Below, one piece after another: positions 7,245 to 15,610 of a DNA stretch of 64,000 nucleotides. The notes below the pieces were generated by a model, which saw only the letters and a program-made list of their open reading frames with translations, was not told where the DNA came from and made no database searches. Source of the stretch: Actinoplanes sp. TBRC 11911. Its GTDB lineage: Bacteria; Actinomycetota; Actinomycetes; Mycobacteriales; Micromonosporaceae. The stretch spans positions 1 to 64,000 of the forward strand of contig NZ_JABBNC010000018.1 of NCBI RefSeq assembly GCF_012933445.1. The letters are read 5' to 3'. A program made the translations under genes and the position numbers. The stretch's first letter is position 1; every line of letters begins with the position of its first letter.

Positions 7245-7982
7245 ATGGCCGGACGACGCGGCGCACGGTCCGGGCGTGGATGGGATGCCATCCCGCCCCG
7301 GCCCGCTCGCCGCACGACCGACGATGAGCACCCGTCCGGTGGGCCTCGCGACGACGATCCGGAACGCGGCAACGTTCCCGCCCGTCGCCGGCGAGGCTCG
7401 CCGGGCGGATTCACCACCGATGACGCAAGGCCGCAGCAGCCGGAGCAGAGCGAGGCGGAACGCGCTCGCGAGATCTGCCTCCGGCAGCTGGCCGTGCGGC
7501 CACGCACCCGCGTGGAGCTGGCGAAGGCGCTCGCCCGCAAACAGATCTCCGAAGAGGTGATCGCCGAGGTTCTGGACCGCTATGACGAGGTCGGCATCAT
7601 CGACGACGCGGCGTTCGCGCAGGCGTGGGTGTCGAGCCGCCATCACGGCCGCGGTCTCGCCCGCCGCGCGCTGGCCAACGAGCTGCGCCAGCGCGGCGTC
7701 GCCTCCGAGGTGGCGAACGAGGCGCTCGGCACGCTCGACGACGACGCGGAGGCGGCCACCGCGCGTGCCCTGGTCGATCGCAAGCTGCGATCCACCACGG
7801 GTGCGCCCGATGCGGTGTTCCGCCGCCTGGTGGGCATGCTGGCCCGCAAGGGCTACCCTCCCGGCGTCGCCATCCGGGCGGTCAAGGACGCGCTGGCCGC
7901 CCGAGACGCCGAGGCGGCAGAGTTCGCCGACCAGATCGACGCCGACGCGATGGCAGACGAGGCCACCGACACGTCCCTCTGA
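7245..7982 (+). CDS. recX: Regulatory protein RecX
   Basis: A 245-residue RecX, which binds RecA filaments and inhibits recombination. The N-terminal 60 residues are a charged, low-complexity extension (GGPRDDDPERG, ARRRRGSPGG) common in actinobacteria. The RecX core of three-helix repeats starts near residue 73 (AREICLRQLAVRPRTRVELAKAL). GIIDDAAFAQAWV and the RGLARRALANELRQRGV motif are clear. It follows recA closely and is surely cotranscribed. A tandem repeat array begins at its stop codon. Confidence 0.95.
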   Translation: MAGRRGARSGRGWDAIPPRPARRTTDDEHPSGGPRDDDPERGNVPARRRRGSPGGFTTDDARPQQPEQSEAERAREICLRQLAVRPRTRVELAKALARKQISEEVIAEVLDRYDEVGIIDDAAFAQAWVSSRHHGRGLARRALANELRQRGVASEVANEALGTLDDDAEAATARALVDRKLRSTTGAPDAVFRRLVGMLARKGYPPGVAIRAVKDALAARDAEAAEFADQIDADAMADEATDTSL

Positions 7983-8130
7983 GGTCCAGAGGGCGGCGCG
8001 CAATGAGGCCTGGCGGTGGGGCGCACTGAGGTCCAGCGCGGTGCCAGCTGAGGCCCAGCGCGCGGTGCGCGCTGAAGGCCCAACACGCGGTGCGCGCTGA
8101 AGGCCCAACACGCGGCGCGCTACGAGGTCA
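7980..8130. repeat. 22-25 bp degenerate tandem array at the recX stop
   Basis: About six units begin with GAGG or GAAGG and continue YCCAgCGCGCGGTGCGC. The best-kept pair share GAAGGCCCAACACGCGG at 8073 and 8099. The first unit starts inside the TGA of recX. Confidence 0.75.
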
Positions 8131-8530
8131 CAGCGGCGTCAATTGGCATTCCGGTGAATAGCGCCCAGCGTGCCGCCGTGGACCACAGCGCGATGACACC
8201 GCCGAGCCTTCCACTATGCGATCATTTCGCCGTCCGCGATCTTTGCAAGTGGCTCTCAACCGCCCGGATCGAGCCACCTTCAGTTGCGCTTCACGTCCGC
8301 CACCGCAAGGCCAAAAGCGCTGCGCACGATGGAGACCAAACCCAGGGGGAGCCACGAAGACGCAGCCTGCAGCCCATACCCCAAGCAATCCGATTAACCC
8401 CGACACCGTCATCCCGTGCCGCTCAAATCCGAAATTCCAAGCAGCCGCATTGTCGTGAATGGATGATCATCGACAAGCGAACCAGCTCGAACATATTGGC
8501 GTTGGCAACTGGCTGATAATCTGCAGCGTC
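8131..8530. other. 400-bp intergenic stretch without a gene
   Basis: Base composition is lower in GC than the surroundings. Short open frames exist on both strands, but none has a start with a ribosome binding site or protein-like content. It should hold the promoter of the gene starting at 8531; TAATCT at 8517-8522 is a possible -10 box. Confidence 0.5.
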
Positions 8531-9454
8531 GTGACCGAAGACTCGCAGAATCGAGTGCGTAGCTACGGTCCCTTCCCGGAGGGCGCCGAGCCGATCCCCA
8601 CACAAGACAGCGACGACCTCAGCCCCGGATGGTGGGACGTCGATGCCGACCCCCACCCCGACGAGTCCCAGGTCGCCACCCCACCGCGCGACCAGGCCCC
8701 GCCACCCACCGGAATCTACGAGTCCCAGACGACCCCGTGGACTCCGATAACGCCGCCCATCTCAACCCCACCACCAAGCCACGGCCCGCTCCACAACGAC
8801 CCCGGCCCCCACAACGACTCCGCCCCACCACCCCGGCGAGGCCAAATACGAGCCCTGACAACAGGCCTACTAACCGGCCTCCTGATCTTCGGAACCGCCG
8901 GCTATCTGACCGGCCGCAACACGACCCCACCACCACCATCACCACCGAAACCCACCACGTCACTAGGCGTCTTCGAGCAAAACCAGGTCGCCACCAACAC
9001 CAAGGACTTCCAAGGCACCGCCCTCACTCCGTTCGCCCAGGGCTGGCTCCCCTACGTAGCCACCTGCAACCGCAGCGACACCCCAGGCGGCCCGGCGAAG
9101 AAACCCGGCGAGAAGGCCCGCGTCCGCTGCACCCTCGACGGCATGAGCGCGATCTTCGTCCAGTACAACTCGACCGCCGACCGGAACAAGGCGCGCGCCA
9201 CGATAGAGACACAGGCCGCCGACGCCCGCACCCTGACTCCCGGTGCAAACGCCCCAACCGCCGCAAAACAGACAACCGGCAATTACGTTGAGTACGCATA
9301 CCGGATCACCGAGCGTGGCATCACCCGCACGGTCAGCGCCATCTGCTGGGACGACGCCAAGACCCCCGCAGCCGGCTATCTCCTGGCCTACTGGAAGGAA
9401 GGCGTGGGGCAGAGCTGGGAGCCGATGCGCGATCTCTGGTCCCGGTACGCCTGA
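8531..9454 (+). CDS. Proline-rich single-pass membrane protein of unknown function
   Basis: A 307-residue protein I do not recognise. The first 105 residues are acidic and proline-rich (a cytoplasmic linker), one transmembrane helix follows near residues 108-128 (TTGLLTGLLIFGTAGYLTG), then a Pro/Thr linker and an extracellular domain of about 160 residues with three cysteines (ATCNRSD, VRCTLDG, ICWDDAK). The frame is open further upstream; GTG 8531 is chosen because of the -10-like TAATCT directly before it. The layout resembles serine/threonine-kinase-linked or secretion-linked membrane proteins of Micromonosporaceae, but nothing proves it. Confidence 0.75.
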   Translation: MTEDSQNRVRSYGPFPEGAEPIPTQDSDDLSPGWWDVDADPHPDESQVATPPRDQAPPPTGIYESQTTPWTPITPPISTPPPSHGPLHNDPGPHNDSAPPPRRGQIRALTTGLLTGLLIFGTAGYLTGRNTTPPPPSPPKPTTSLGVFEQNQVATNTKDFQGTALTPFAQGWLPYVATCNRSDTPGGPAKKPGEKARVRCTLDGMSAIFVQYNSTADRNKARATIETQAADARTLTPGANAPTAAKQTTGNYVEYAYRITERGITRTVSAICWDDAKTPAAGYLLAYWKEGVGQSWEPMRDLWSRYA

Positions 9455-9917
9455 AATGCCCGGCAGGATCGTGAGCTGCGCGTAAGCGGGTCTGTGCCCT
9501 ACGTCCTATCCGCTGCCGAATCATGGATCCTTGACCGAAGTGGCACTCGCGACCTAGCCTCGCGTTACACAAGGTTTGTTCGACCATCGCATGCAACACG
9601 CACAACATAGATCGCATTACATTACGGCATCACTTGCTCGCACCCGGCAGTCCGCGCGACGGGCGTGGACCGACGTGTGCACCGGCGGGAAACCCGGCGG
9701 GAGTCCGGCGGGAAACCTGGCGGGAATCCGGCGGGGCAACCGGCGAGCAGACCCGGCGGGACATAACGAACACGAGCGCGAGACCGCAGCGCACACAGCG
9801 GTCGGACCCGGCGCAGGCGGATGCGTCGCGGCCCGATGGCACGCGGTCATTTCTGCCTTGGTCGGGCATCCCGCTGACAGGCCCCTAGCGAGGGCCGGCG
9901 AAGGGAGACGCGGCGAG
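9455..9917. other. 463-bp upstream region of RNase Y
   Basis: No gene is supported. An open frame in phase with RNase Y runs through it, but its translation (GGKPGGSPAGNLAGIRRG) comes from the GC-rich repeat array at 9682-9763. The region probably holds the rny promoter. Confidence 0.5.
9682..9763. repeat. 11-12 bp tandem array upstream of rny
   Basis: Seven units of CCGGCGGGAAAC or close variants follow one another. It ends about 155 bases before the rny start. Confidence 0.8.
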
Positions 9918-11654
9918 ATGACCGCCCCGGAATGGGTGCTCGTGGTGGCGATCGCCCTCGTCGGAGCCTTGGTGGTGTCCGGCATGGCGCTGGGTTCCCG
10001 AGCGTTGCACCAGCTCAAACTCGAGCGCGCGGACGCCGAGGACCGTCAGGGCCGGGCCGCCTCAGCAGCCCGCGAAGCGGCCCGGGAAAACGTGGCCGAC
10101 GCCCACGCCCAGGCCGCCTCGGTACGCGCCGAGGCCGCGGCCGCCAAGGCCGAAGCCACCGCCGCCCGCGCCGAGGCACGCCGCGTCCTGGAGGCCGCGC
10201 ACAGCGAGGCCGAGACCATCCTGGAGCGTTCGCACCGCCAGGCCGAAACCGACGCCGAAGAGGTCCGCAGCGCCGCCCGCCGCTCCGGGGAACGCGAGGT
10301 CGCCCTGCTCAACGCGACCGCCAAGGAGCAGTCCGCCGAGGTCGAACGCCGCGCCGGCCGCATCGACGAGCGCGAGCGCCTGCACGCCGACGAGGTGGAA
10401 CGACTGGTCGAGCGGGAACGCCGCGTCGCCACCATGGAAGCGGACGTGACCGTTCGCGAGGCCGCGCTGACCACCCGCGAGGCCGCCCTGGCCGGCGCCG
10501 AGGACGACAAGCGCCGCGAGCTGGAACGCATCGCCGGCCTGACCGTCGAGGCCGCCCGCGCCGAACTGGTCGAGAGCATGGAGTCGCAGGCCAAGCGGGA
10601 GGCCGCACTGCTCATCCGGGACGTCGAGGCCGAGGCGAAGACGACCGCCGACGACCGCGCCCGCCGCATCGTGGTCGACGCGATCCAGCGCATCGCCAGC
10701 GAGCAGACCGCGGAGAGCGTGGTCAGCGTCCTGCACCTGCCCAGCGACGAGATGAAGGGCCGGATCATCGGCCGCGAGGGCCGCAACATCCGGGCGTTCG
10801 AGTCGGTCACCGGCGTCAATCTGATCATCGACGACACCCCCGAGGCCGTCCTTCTGTCCTGCTTCGATCCGGTACGCCGTGAGGTCGGCCGCCTGACGCT
10901 GGAGAAACTGGTCCTCGACGGCCGTATCCATCCGCACCGCATCGAGGAAGTCTTCGAGAGCGCCAAGAACGAGGTCGATCGTCTCTGTGACCGGGCCGCC
11001 GAGGAGGCGCTGGTCGACGTGGGGATCACCGACATCCACCCGGAGCTCGCGAAGCTTCTCGGACGGTTGCGATACCGCACAAGTTACGGCCAGAACGTGC
11101 TCAAGCACCTGGCCGAGACCGCCCACATCGCCGGGATCATGGCCGCCGAACTGGGTCTGGACGTCTCGACGATGAAGCGTGCCGCCTTCCTGCACGACAT
11201 CGGCAAGGCGCTCACCCACGAGGTCGAGGGCAGTCACGCGCTGATCGGCGCCGACCTGGCCCGCAAGTACGGCGAGGCCGAGGACATCGTGCACGCGATC
11301 GAGGCGCACCACAACGAGGTGCAGCCGCAGACGATCGAGGCGGTGCTGACCCAGGCCGCGGACGCCTGCTCGGGCGGCCGGCCGGGAGCGCGGCGGGAGA
11401 GCCTCGAGGTGTACGTGAAGCGGCTGGAGCGGATCGAGGAGATCGCCGGCGGCAAGGTGGGCGTCGAGAAGGTCTTCGCCATGCAGGCCGGCCGCGAGAT
11501 CCGGGTGATGGTCCGCCCCGAGGACGTCGACGACATCGGCGCGTCGGTCCTGGCCCGCGACGTGGCCAAGCAGATCGAGGAAGAGCTCACCTACCCGGGC
11601 CAGATCCGCGTGACGGTGGTGCGCGAGTCCCGCGTCACCGAACTGGCCCGGTAA
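9918..11654 (+). CDS. rny: Ribonuclease Y
   Basis: A 578-residue membrane-anchored endoribonuclease that starts mRNA decay. Order of parts: one transmembrane helix (residues 6-27, VLVVAIALVGALVVSGMAL), a long Ala/Glu/Arg-rich coiled coil (about 30-250), a KH domain near 277-335 (MKGRIIGREGRNIRAFE) and an HD phosphohydrolase domain with AFLHDIGKALTHE near residue 425. Usual length is about 520; the extra length lies in the coiled coil. ATG 9918 follows an AGGGAGA site and gives the standard N-terminal anchor. The upstream in-frame extension is rejected. Its stop abuts the stop of gluD on the other strand with no base between. Confidence 0.95.
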   Translation: MTAPEWVLVVAIALVGALVVSGMALGSRALHQLKLERADAEDRQGRAASAAREAARENVADAHAQAASVRAEAAAAKAEATAARAEARRVLEAAHSEAETILERSHRQAETDAEEVRSAARRSGEREVALLNATAKEQSAEVERRAGRIDERERLHADEVERLVERERRVATMEADVTVREAALTTREAALAGAEDDKRRELERIAGLTVEAARAELVESMESQAKREAALLIRDVEAEAKTTADDRARRIVVDAIQRIASEQTAESVVSVLHLPSDEMKGRIIGREGRNIRAFESVTGVNLIIDDTPEAVLLSCFDPVRREVGRLTLEKLVLDGRIHPHRIEEVFESAKNEVDRLCDRAAEEALVDVGITDIHPELAKLLGRLRYRTSYGQNVLKHLAETAHIAGIMAAELGLDVSTMKRAAFLHDIGKALTHEVEGSHALIGADLARKYGEAEDIVHAIEAHHNEVQPQTIEAVLTQAADACSGGRPGARRESLEVYVKRLERIEEIAGGKVGVEKVFAMQAGREIRVMVRPEDVDDIGASVLARDVAKQIEEELTYPGQIRVTVVRESRVTELAR

Positions 11655-12524
11655 TCAGAGCACCTCGGCCGGAGCGGGCGTCGGCATGGACCCGCCAGTA
11701 GAACGCGGCGCCCGCCCACTACGCCGGGTCCGCCGCGACAGCCAGCCCGCGAACGCGGTCAGCAACGAGTTGATGATGATGTAGATGATCGCCGCCACGA
11801 TCGCGGCCTGAACCACGTTGCCGAAGTTCGCGGCCACGTTGTTCACACCCATCTGCAGCAGTTCGTTGTACGAGATGATGTAGCCCAGCGCGGTGTCCTT
11901 CACCAGCACCACGAGCTGGCTCACGATCACCGGCAGCATCGCGCGCGCCGCCTGCGGGATCAAAATGTTCGCCATCACCTGGCCCTTGCGCATCCCCACG
12001 GCGTACGCGGCCTCGCTCTGTCCGTTCGGCACCGCCAGGACGCCGGCGCGGAAGGCCTCGGCCAGCACCGACCCGTTGTAAAGGGTGAGACCGATGACGA
12101 CCGACCAGAAGATGGACATCGGTTGCTGGGTCAGGAACGGCACCCCGAAGAAGATGAAGAACATCAACAGCAGCAGCGGTACGGCTCGGAAGAACTCGAC
12201 GACCACACCGGCGGGCACCCGCACCCACCAGTGATCGGAGAGCCGCCCGACCGAGAAGACGATGCCGAACGCCAGCGACAGCACCGCCGCGACGGCCGCC
12301 GCCTCCAGCGTGTGCCGCAGTCCGGGCAGGATGTAGTCGGTCCACGTGCTGCCCTGGGTGAACGGCTTCCACAGCGCCGCCGCCCACTGACCCTTGTCGT
12401 CGAACTTCGTGTAGACCCAGTACAGCAGCGCGAGAACCACGACGCCGAAGACGACGGTCAGGATCCGGTTGCGGGCCCGGGCCCGCGGTCCGGGATGGTC
12501 GTACAGAACCGCGTCGGTGCTCAT
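11655..12524 (-). CDS. gluD: Glutamate-type ABC transporter permease
   Basis: A 289-residue permease of the polar amino-acid (HisM) family. It has five to six hydrophobic segments starting near residue 22 (ILTVVFGVVVLALLYWVY), the amino-acid-permease signature near residue 160 (LAEAFRAGVLAVPNGQSEAA), and the EAA loop AYAVGMRKGQ that contacts the ATPase. Its ATG overlaps the gluC stop as ATGA, so the two are translationally coupled. Last gene of a gluABCD operon, an arrangement also found beside recX-recA in corynebacteria. Confidence 0.92.
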   Translation of the reverse strand: MSTDAVLYDHPGPRARARNRILTVVFGVVVLALLYWVYTKFDDKGQWAAALWKPFTQGSTWTDYILPGLRHTLEAAAVAAVLSLAFGIVFSVGRLSDHWWVRVPAGVVVEFFRAVPLLLLMFFIFFGVPFLTQQPMSIFWSVVIGLTLYNGSVLAEAFRAGVLAVPNGQSEAAYAVGMRKGQVMANILIPQAARAMLPVIVSQLVVLVKDTALGYIISYNELLQMGVNNVAANFGNVVQAAIVAAIIYIIINSLLTAFAGWLSRRTRRSGRAPRSTGGSMPTPAPAEVL

Positions 12525-13195
12525 CGCTTAACCGCCAAACGCCGGGCCAGCCAGCCGAAGCCGTAGCCGGTGGGGATCAGGACGATCGCGAACGTGCCGG
12601 CGAACGCCAGGAAGATCGAGATGACTTGGTCGCCGTTCGCGTTGATCAGGTCCTTCATCGCGTTCGAGGACTCGGCGAGGCCGATCGTGCCGACGATCGT
12701 CGAGTTCTTCGCGAGCGCGATGAAGATGCTGCCCAGCGGCGCGATCACCGCGCGCCCGGCCTGCGGCAGGATGATCATCGTCAGGGTCTGGAAGAACGAC
12801 ATGCCGATCGCGCGGGCCGCCTCCGCCTGCCCGGCCGGCACCGTGTTGATGCCGGAGCGGATGGCCTCGCAGACGAACGCCGCCGTGTAGACCGACAGGC
12901 CGATCACGCCGAGCCAGTAGTTGTTCCGGTCGATGTCGTCGGACGCCGAGAAGCCGAGCGTCGAGAACAGGCCGAAGTAGCAGAAGAAGATGATCAGGGT
13001 GAGCGGGGTGTTCCGGAAGATGTTCACCCAGGCCGCCCCGAACCAGCGCAGCACCGGGACCGGGGACACGCGCATCGCCGCGAGCACGACGCCGAGAACC
13101 AGCGCGCCGACCGTGCCGGCGATCGTGAGCTTCAGGATCCAGAGGAACCCGGTCACGTACACGTCGACGTTCGCGGGATCGGAGAAGACGTCCAT
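12521..13195 (-). CDS. gluC: Glutamate-type ABC transporter permease
   Basis: A 224-residue inner-membrane permease of the HisM family. Transmembrane segments begin at about residue 16 (GFLWILKLTIAGTVGALVLGV) and the EAA loop reads EAARAIGMSFFQTL. It partners with the next gene (gluD) to form the channel. It is preceded by a strong hairpin after gluB that probably lowers permease expression relative to the binding protein. Confidence 0.92.
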   Translation of the reverse strand: MDVFSDPANVDVYVTGFLWILKLTIAGTVGALVLGVVLAAMRVSPVPVLRWFGAAWVNIFRNTPLTLIIFFCYFGLFSTLGFSASDDIDRNNYWLGVIGLSVYTAAFVCEAIRSGINTVPAGQAEAARAIGMSFFQTLTMIILPQAGRAVIAPLGSIFIALAKNSTIVGTIGLAESSNAMKDLINANGDQVISIFLAFAGTFAIVLIPTGYGFGWLARRLAVKR

Positions 13196-13216
13196 CGCAC
13201 CTTCAAACAGAGAAAG

Positions 13217-13245
13217 CCGGCGGGGCCGGAGGCCGGCCCCGCCGG
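13217..13245 (-). terminator. Intercistronic hairpin between gluB and gluC
   Basis: A perfect 13-bp stem (CCGGCGGGGCCGG and its complement) with a 3-base loop, followed on the minus strand by CTTTCTCTGTTTG. It sits in the 65-bp gap after the binding-protein gene and before the permease genes. Such hairpins act as partial terminators or RNA stabilisers, giving more binding protein than permease. Confidence 0.75.
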
Positions 13246-13260
13246 ATCAAAACCGGGCGA

Positions 13261-14130
13261 TCAGGAGCAGTTGGTCAGCTGAGCGACGTCCAGCTCGGGC
13301 GCGGCCGTACCGCTCTTGCCGAGCGTGTCGTCCCACGCCTTCTTGTACGACCCGTCGGTCGCGGCCGTCTTGAGGATCTCGTTGATCTTGTTGCAGCCCG
13401 CGGAGTCGTCCTTCTTGACGCCGATGCCGTACGGCTCCTTGCTGAACGGCTTGCCGACGACCTTGAACTTGCCCGCGTACTGATCCTGCGCCGCGTACCC
13501 GGCGAGGATGATGTCGTCGGTGGTCACCGCGTCCACCTGGCCGCCGGCCAGCGCCGTCACGCACTTCGAGTACGTGTCGAACTGCTGCAGCTTGGCATCC
13601 TTGTAGTCGGTCTGGATCCGCTTCGCCGGGGTCGATCCGCTCACCGAGCAGACCTTCTTACCGGCCAGCGACTCCGGTCCGGTGATCGTCGAGTTGGTCG
13701 GGACGAGCAGGTCCTGACCGGCCACGAAGTAGGGGCCGCCGAAGTTGACGACCTTCTTGCGATCGTCGTTGATCGTGTAGGTGGCGACCACCATGTCGAC
13801 CTGGCCCTGCTGGATGTACGGCTCGCGGTTCGCGGAGACCGTGGTCTTCCAGGTGATGCCGCTTTCGTCGACGCCGAGACCCTTGGCAATGATCTTGCCG
13901 ATCTCGATGTCGAAGCCGGTGTACGTGCTGCCGGTCTGCAGACCCAGGCCGGGCTGGTCGGCCTTGACGCCGATGACCAGCTTCTTGTCGTTCTGAGCCT
14001 TGCCGACGATTCCGCTGGCGCTGCTCCCGCCGCCGCTGCTGCCGGAGTCGTCGTCGCTGGCACAGGCCGCCATCGAAACCGCCATGGCGAAGGCGCCGAA
14101 CGTTGCTGCCAATCGGGTGATGCGCATCAT
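13261..14130 (-). CDS. gluB: Glutamate-type ABC transporter substrate-binding lipoprotein
   Basis: A 289-residue lipoprotein. The signal peptide ends in the lipobox SMAAC (Cys 23), followed by a Ser/Gly linker. The SBP_bac_3 fold follows: LVIGVKADQPGLGLQ, YTGFDIEIGKIIAKGLGV, VDMVVATYTINDDRKKVVNF and GGQVDAVTTDD. The ATG is preceded by GAGGAG. It captures an acidic or polar amino acid outside the membrane and hands it to GluCD. Glutamate is inferred from operon layout and genomic place; other polar amino acids remain possible. Confidence 0.92.
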   Translation of the reverse strand: MMRITRLAATFGAFAMAVSMAACASDDDSGSSGGGSSASGIVGKAQNDKKLVIGVKADQPGLGLQTGSTYTGFDIEIGKIIAKGLGVDESGITWKTTVSANREPYIQQGQVDMVVATYTINDDRKKVVNFGGPYFVAGQDLLVPTNSTITGPESLAGKKVCSVSGSTPAKRIQTDYKDAKLQQFDTYSKCVTALAGGQVDAVTTDDIILAGYAAQDQYAGKFKVVGKPFSKEPYGIGVKKDDSAGCNKINEILKTAATDGSYKKAWDDTLGKSGTAAPELDVAQLTNCS

Positions 14131-14168
14131 TACGCTCCTCGAATTTTTGTACTTTTACCTGGTGAACG

Positions 14169-14912
14169 TCAGTGCGAAAGAATCTTCGATAAGAAGTCCT
14201 TGGCACGGTCGCTCTTCGGGTTGGCGAAGAATTCCGCCGGCGGCGCCTGCTCGACGAGCTGGCCGTCGGCCATGAAGACCACTCGGTTGGCCGCATGACG
14301 CGCGAAACCCATCTCATGGGTCACCACGACCATCGTCATGCCGTCCTTCGCTAGCGAGGTCATCACGTCGAGGACCTCGCCGACCATCTCCGGGTCGAGC
14401 GCGCTCGTCGGTTCGTCGAACAGCAGCGCTTTGGGCTGCATGGCCAGCGCGCGGGCGATCGCCACCCGCTGCTGCTGGCCGCCGGAGAGCTGCGCGGGGT
14501 ATTTCTGCGCCTGGTTGGCGATGCCGACCCGCTCGAGCAGCGACATGGCGCGGTCGTGCACCACCGCCGCCTTCTCGCGCCGCACCTTGACCGGTCCGAG
14601 CATCACGTTCTGCAGGATCGTCTTGTGGGCGAACAGGTTGAACGACTGGAACACCATGCCCACCTCGCTGCGCAGCCTGGCGAGGGCACGGCCTTCCTCC
14701 GGTAGGAACCGCCCGTCGAAGGTGATCGTCCCTGAATTGATCGGTTCGAGCCGGTTGATCGCACGGCACAGCGTCGACTTACCGGACCCGGACGGTCCGA
14801 TGACGACGACGACCTCACCGCGATCGACCGTGAGATTCACCCCGTCGAGCACATGCAGGGGGCCGAACCACTTATTGACGTTTTCGAGGACGATGAGAGC
14901 CTCTTCGGACAC
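14169..14912 (-). CDS. gluA: Glutamate-type ABC transporter ATP-binding protein
   Basis: A 247-residue ATPase of the polar amino-acid uptake family. Walker A GPSGSGKST (about residues 38-46), Q-loop VFQSFNLF, signature LSGGQQQRV, Walker B ALLFDEPTSALDPE and the switch histidine in VVVTHEM are all intact. GTG start at 14912. It is the first gene of the operon and is divergent from the gene at 15034 across 121 bases. Confidence 0.94.
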   Translation of the reverse strand: MSEEALIVLENVNKWFGPLHVLDGVNLTVDRGEVVVVIGPSGSGKSTLCRAINRLEPINSGTITFDGRFLPEEGRALARLRSEVGMVFQSFNLFAHKTILQNVMLGPVKVRREKAAVVHDRAMSLLERVGIANQAQKYPAQLSGGQQQRVAIARALAMQPKALLFDEPTSALDPEMVGEVLDVMTSLAKDGMTMVVVTHEMGFARHAANRVVFMADGQLVEQAPPAEFFANPKSDRAKDFLSKILSH

Positions 14913-15033
14913 TGCTTGACCACCGTCCGTTTCTTCAGATCACCCGGTTGGGCACACTCTATGTGGGCCCTTGTATCGGTTCACACCGAGAATGGTCACG
15001 GAGCGGTAACTTAGCCGATGCGAGGAGCAGGCG

Positions 15034-15480
15034 TTGTCCAGCATGTTCGGTATGGCTGACGGGGATCCGACAACCGCGCTCTGGAACTGGGCGGTGGCCG
15101 GGCACTTCGACGCGGACCGGATCCGTGGCGCCATCGCCGGCACGCTGGAGCGCAGTGTCGTTCCGCTGGGTGACGACGGCGCGGTGCTGTGCGACGTCTA
15201 TCCGGTCGGTGGCGACTTCCCGACACTTGTCGACGTCTATCTGGCGCCGGCCGGGGTGGTCGAGGCCCATGCCGCCAGCGCCGTCGCGGTCCGGCTGGGT
15301 GCCGCCGTCCTGCTTCCCGACGACTCCCTCAACCCTTCCCGGTACGTCTGTGCCGAGCCGGACGGCACATTGAGCCTGGTGCACGTCGACGAGACGGAGA
15401 CCGACGACGGCCCGGAACGCCGCAACGCCCGCCCGTGCACCGGAGAGTGCCAGGAACCGCGACGACCCGCGGCCGCGTGA
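15034..15480 (+). CDS. Hypothetical protein, 148 aa
   Basis: Not recognised. It has no signal peptide or membrane segment, is acidic, and appears to form a small alpha/beta domain in residues 10-120 (ALWNWAVAGHFDADRIRGAI, then VDVYLAPAGVVEAHAASAV), followed by a charged tail. The TTG start is chosen because GAGGAG sits seven bases upstream; ATG 15043 is the alternative. It stands alone between the glu operon and a secreted carbohydrate-related gene. Confidence 0.65.
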   Translation: MSSMFGMADGDPTTALWNWAVAGHFDADRIRGAIAGTLERSVVPLGDDGAVLCDVYPVGGDFPTLVDVYLAPAGVVEAHAASAVAVRLGAAVLLPDDSLNPSRYVCAEPDGTLSLVHVDETETDDGPERRNARPCTGECQEPRRPAAA

Positions 15481-15597
15481 CCAACTCGCAACGGCCAGGC
15501 GAACGACCGGAAAACGCGCCCCGACATGTTGTAGATCACAAAGACGTTGACCTGCATCGATGGAATCCGGGGGGCTGTGCGGCACGCCGCGCTGCTC

Positions 15598-15603
15598 TAT
15601 ACC
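15598..15603 (+). promoter_or_regulatory. -10 box before the secreted propeller gene
   Basis: TATACC ends seven bases before the GTG start at 15611, giving a leaderless layout. Confidence 0.4.
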
Positions 15604-15610
15604 TCACTGA

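Noticed and set aside
9576..9917. 114-codon N-terminal extension of RNase Y
   Set aside because: It is translated repeat DNA. ATG 9918 has a proper ribosome binding site and gives the standard membrane anchor at the N-terminus.
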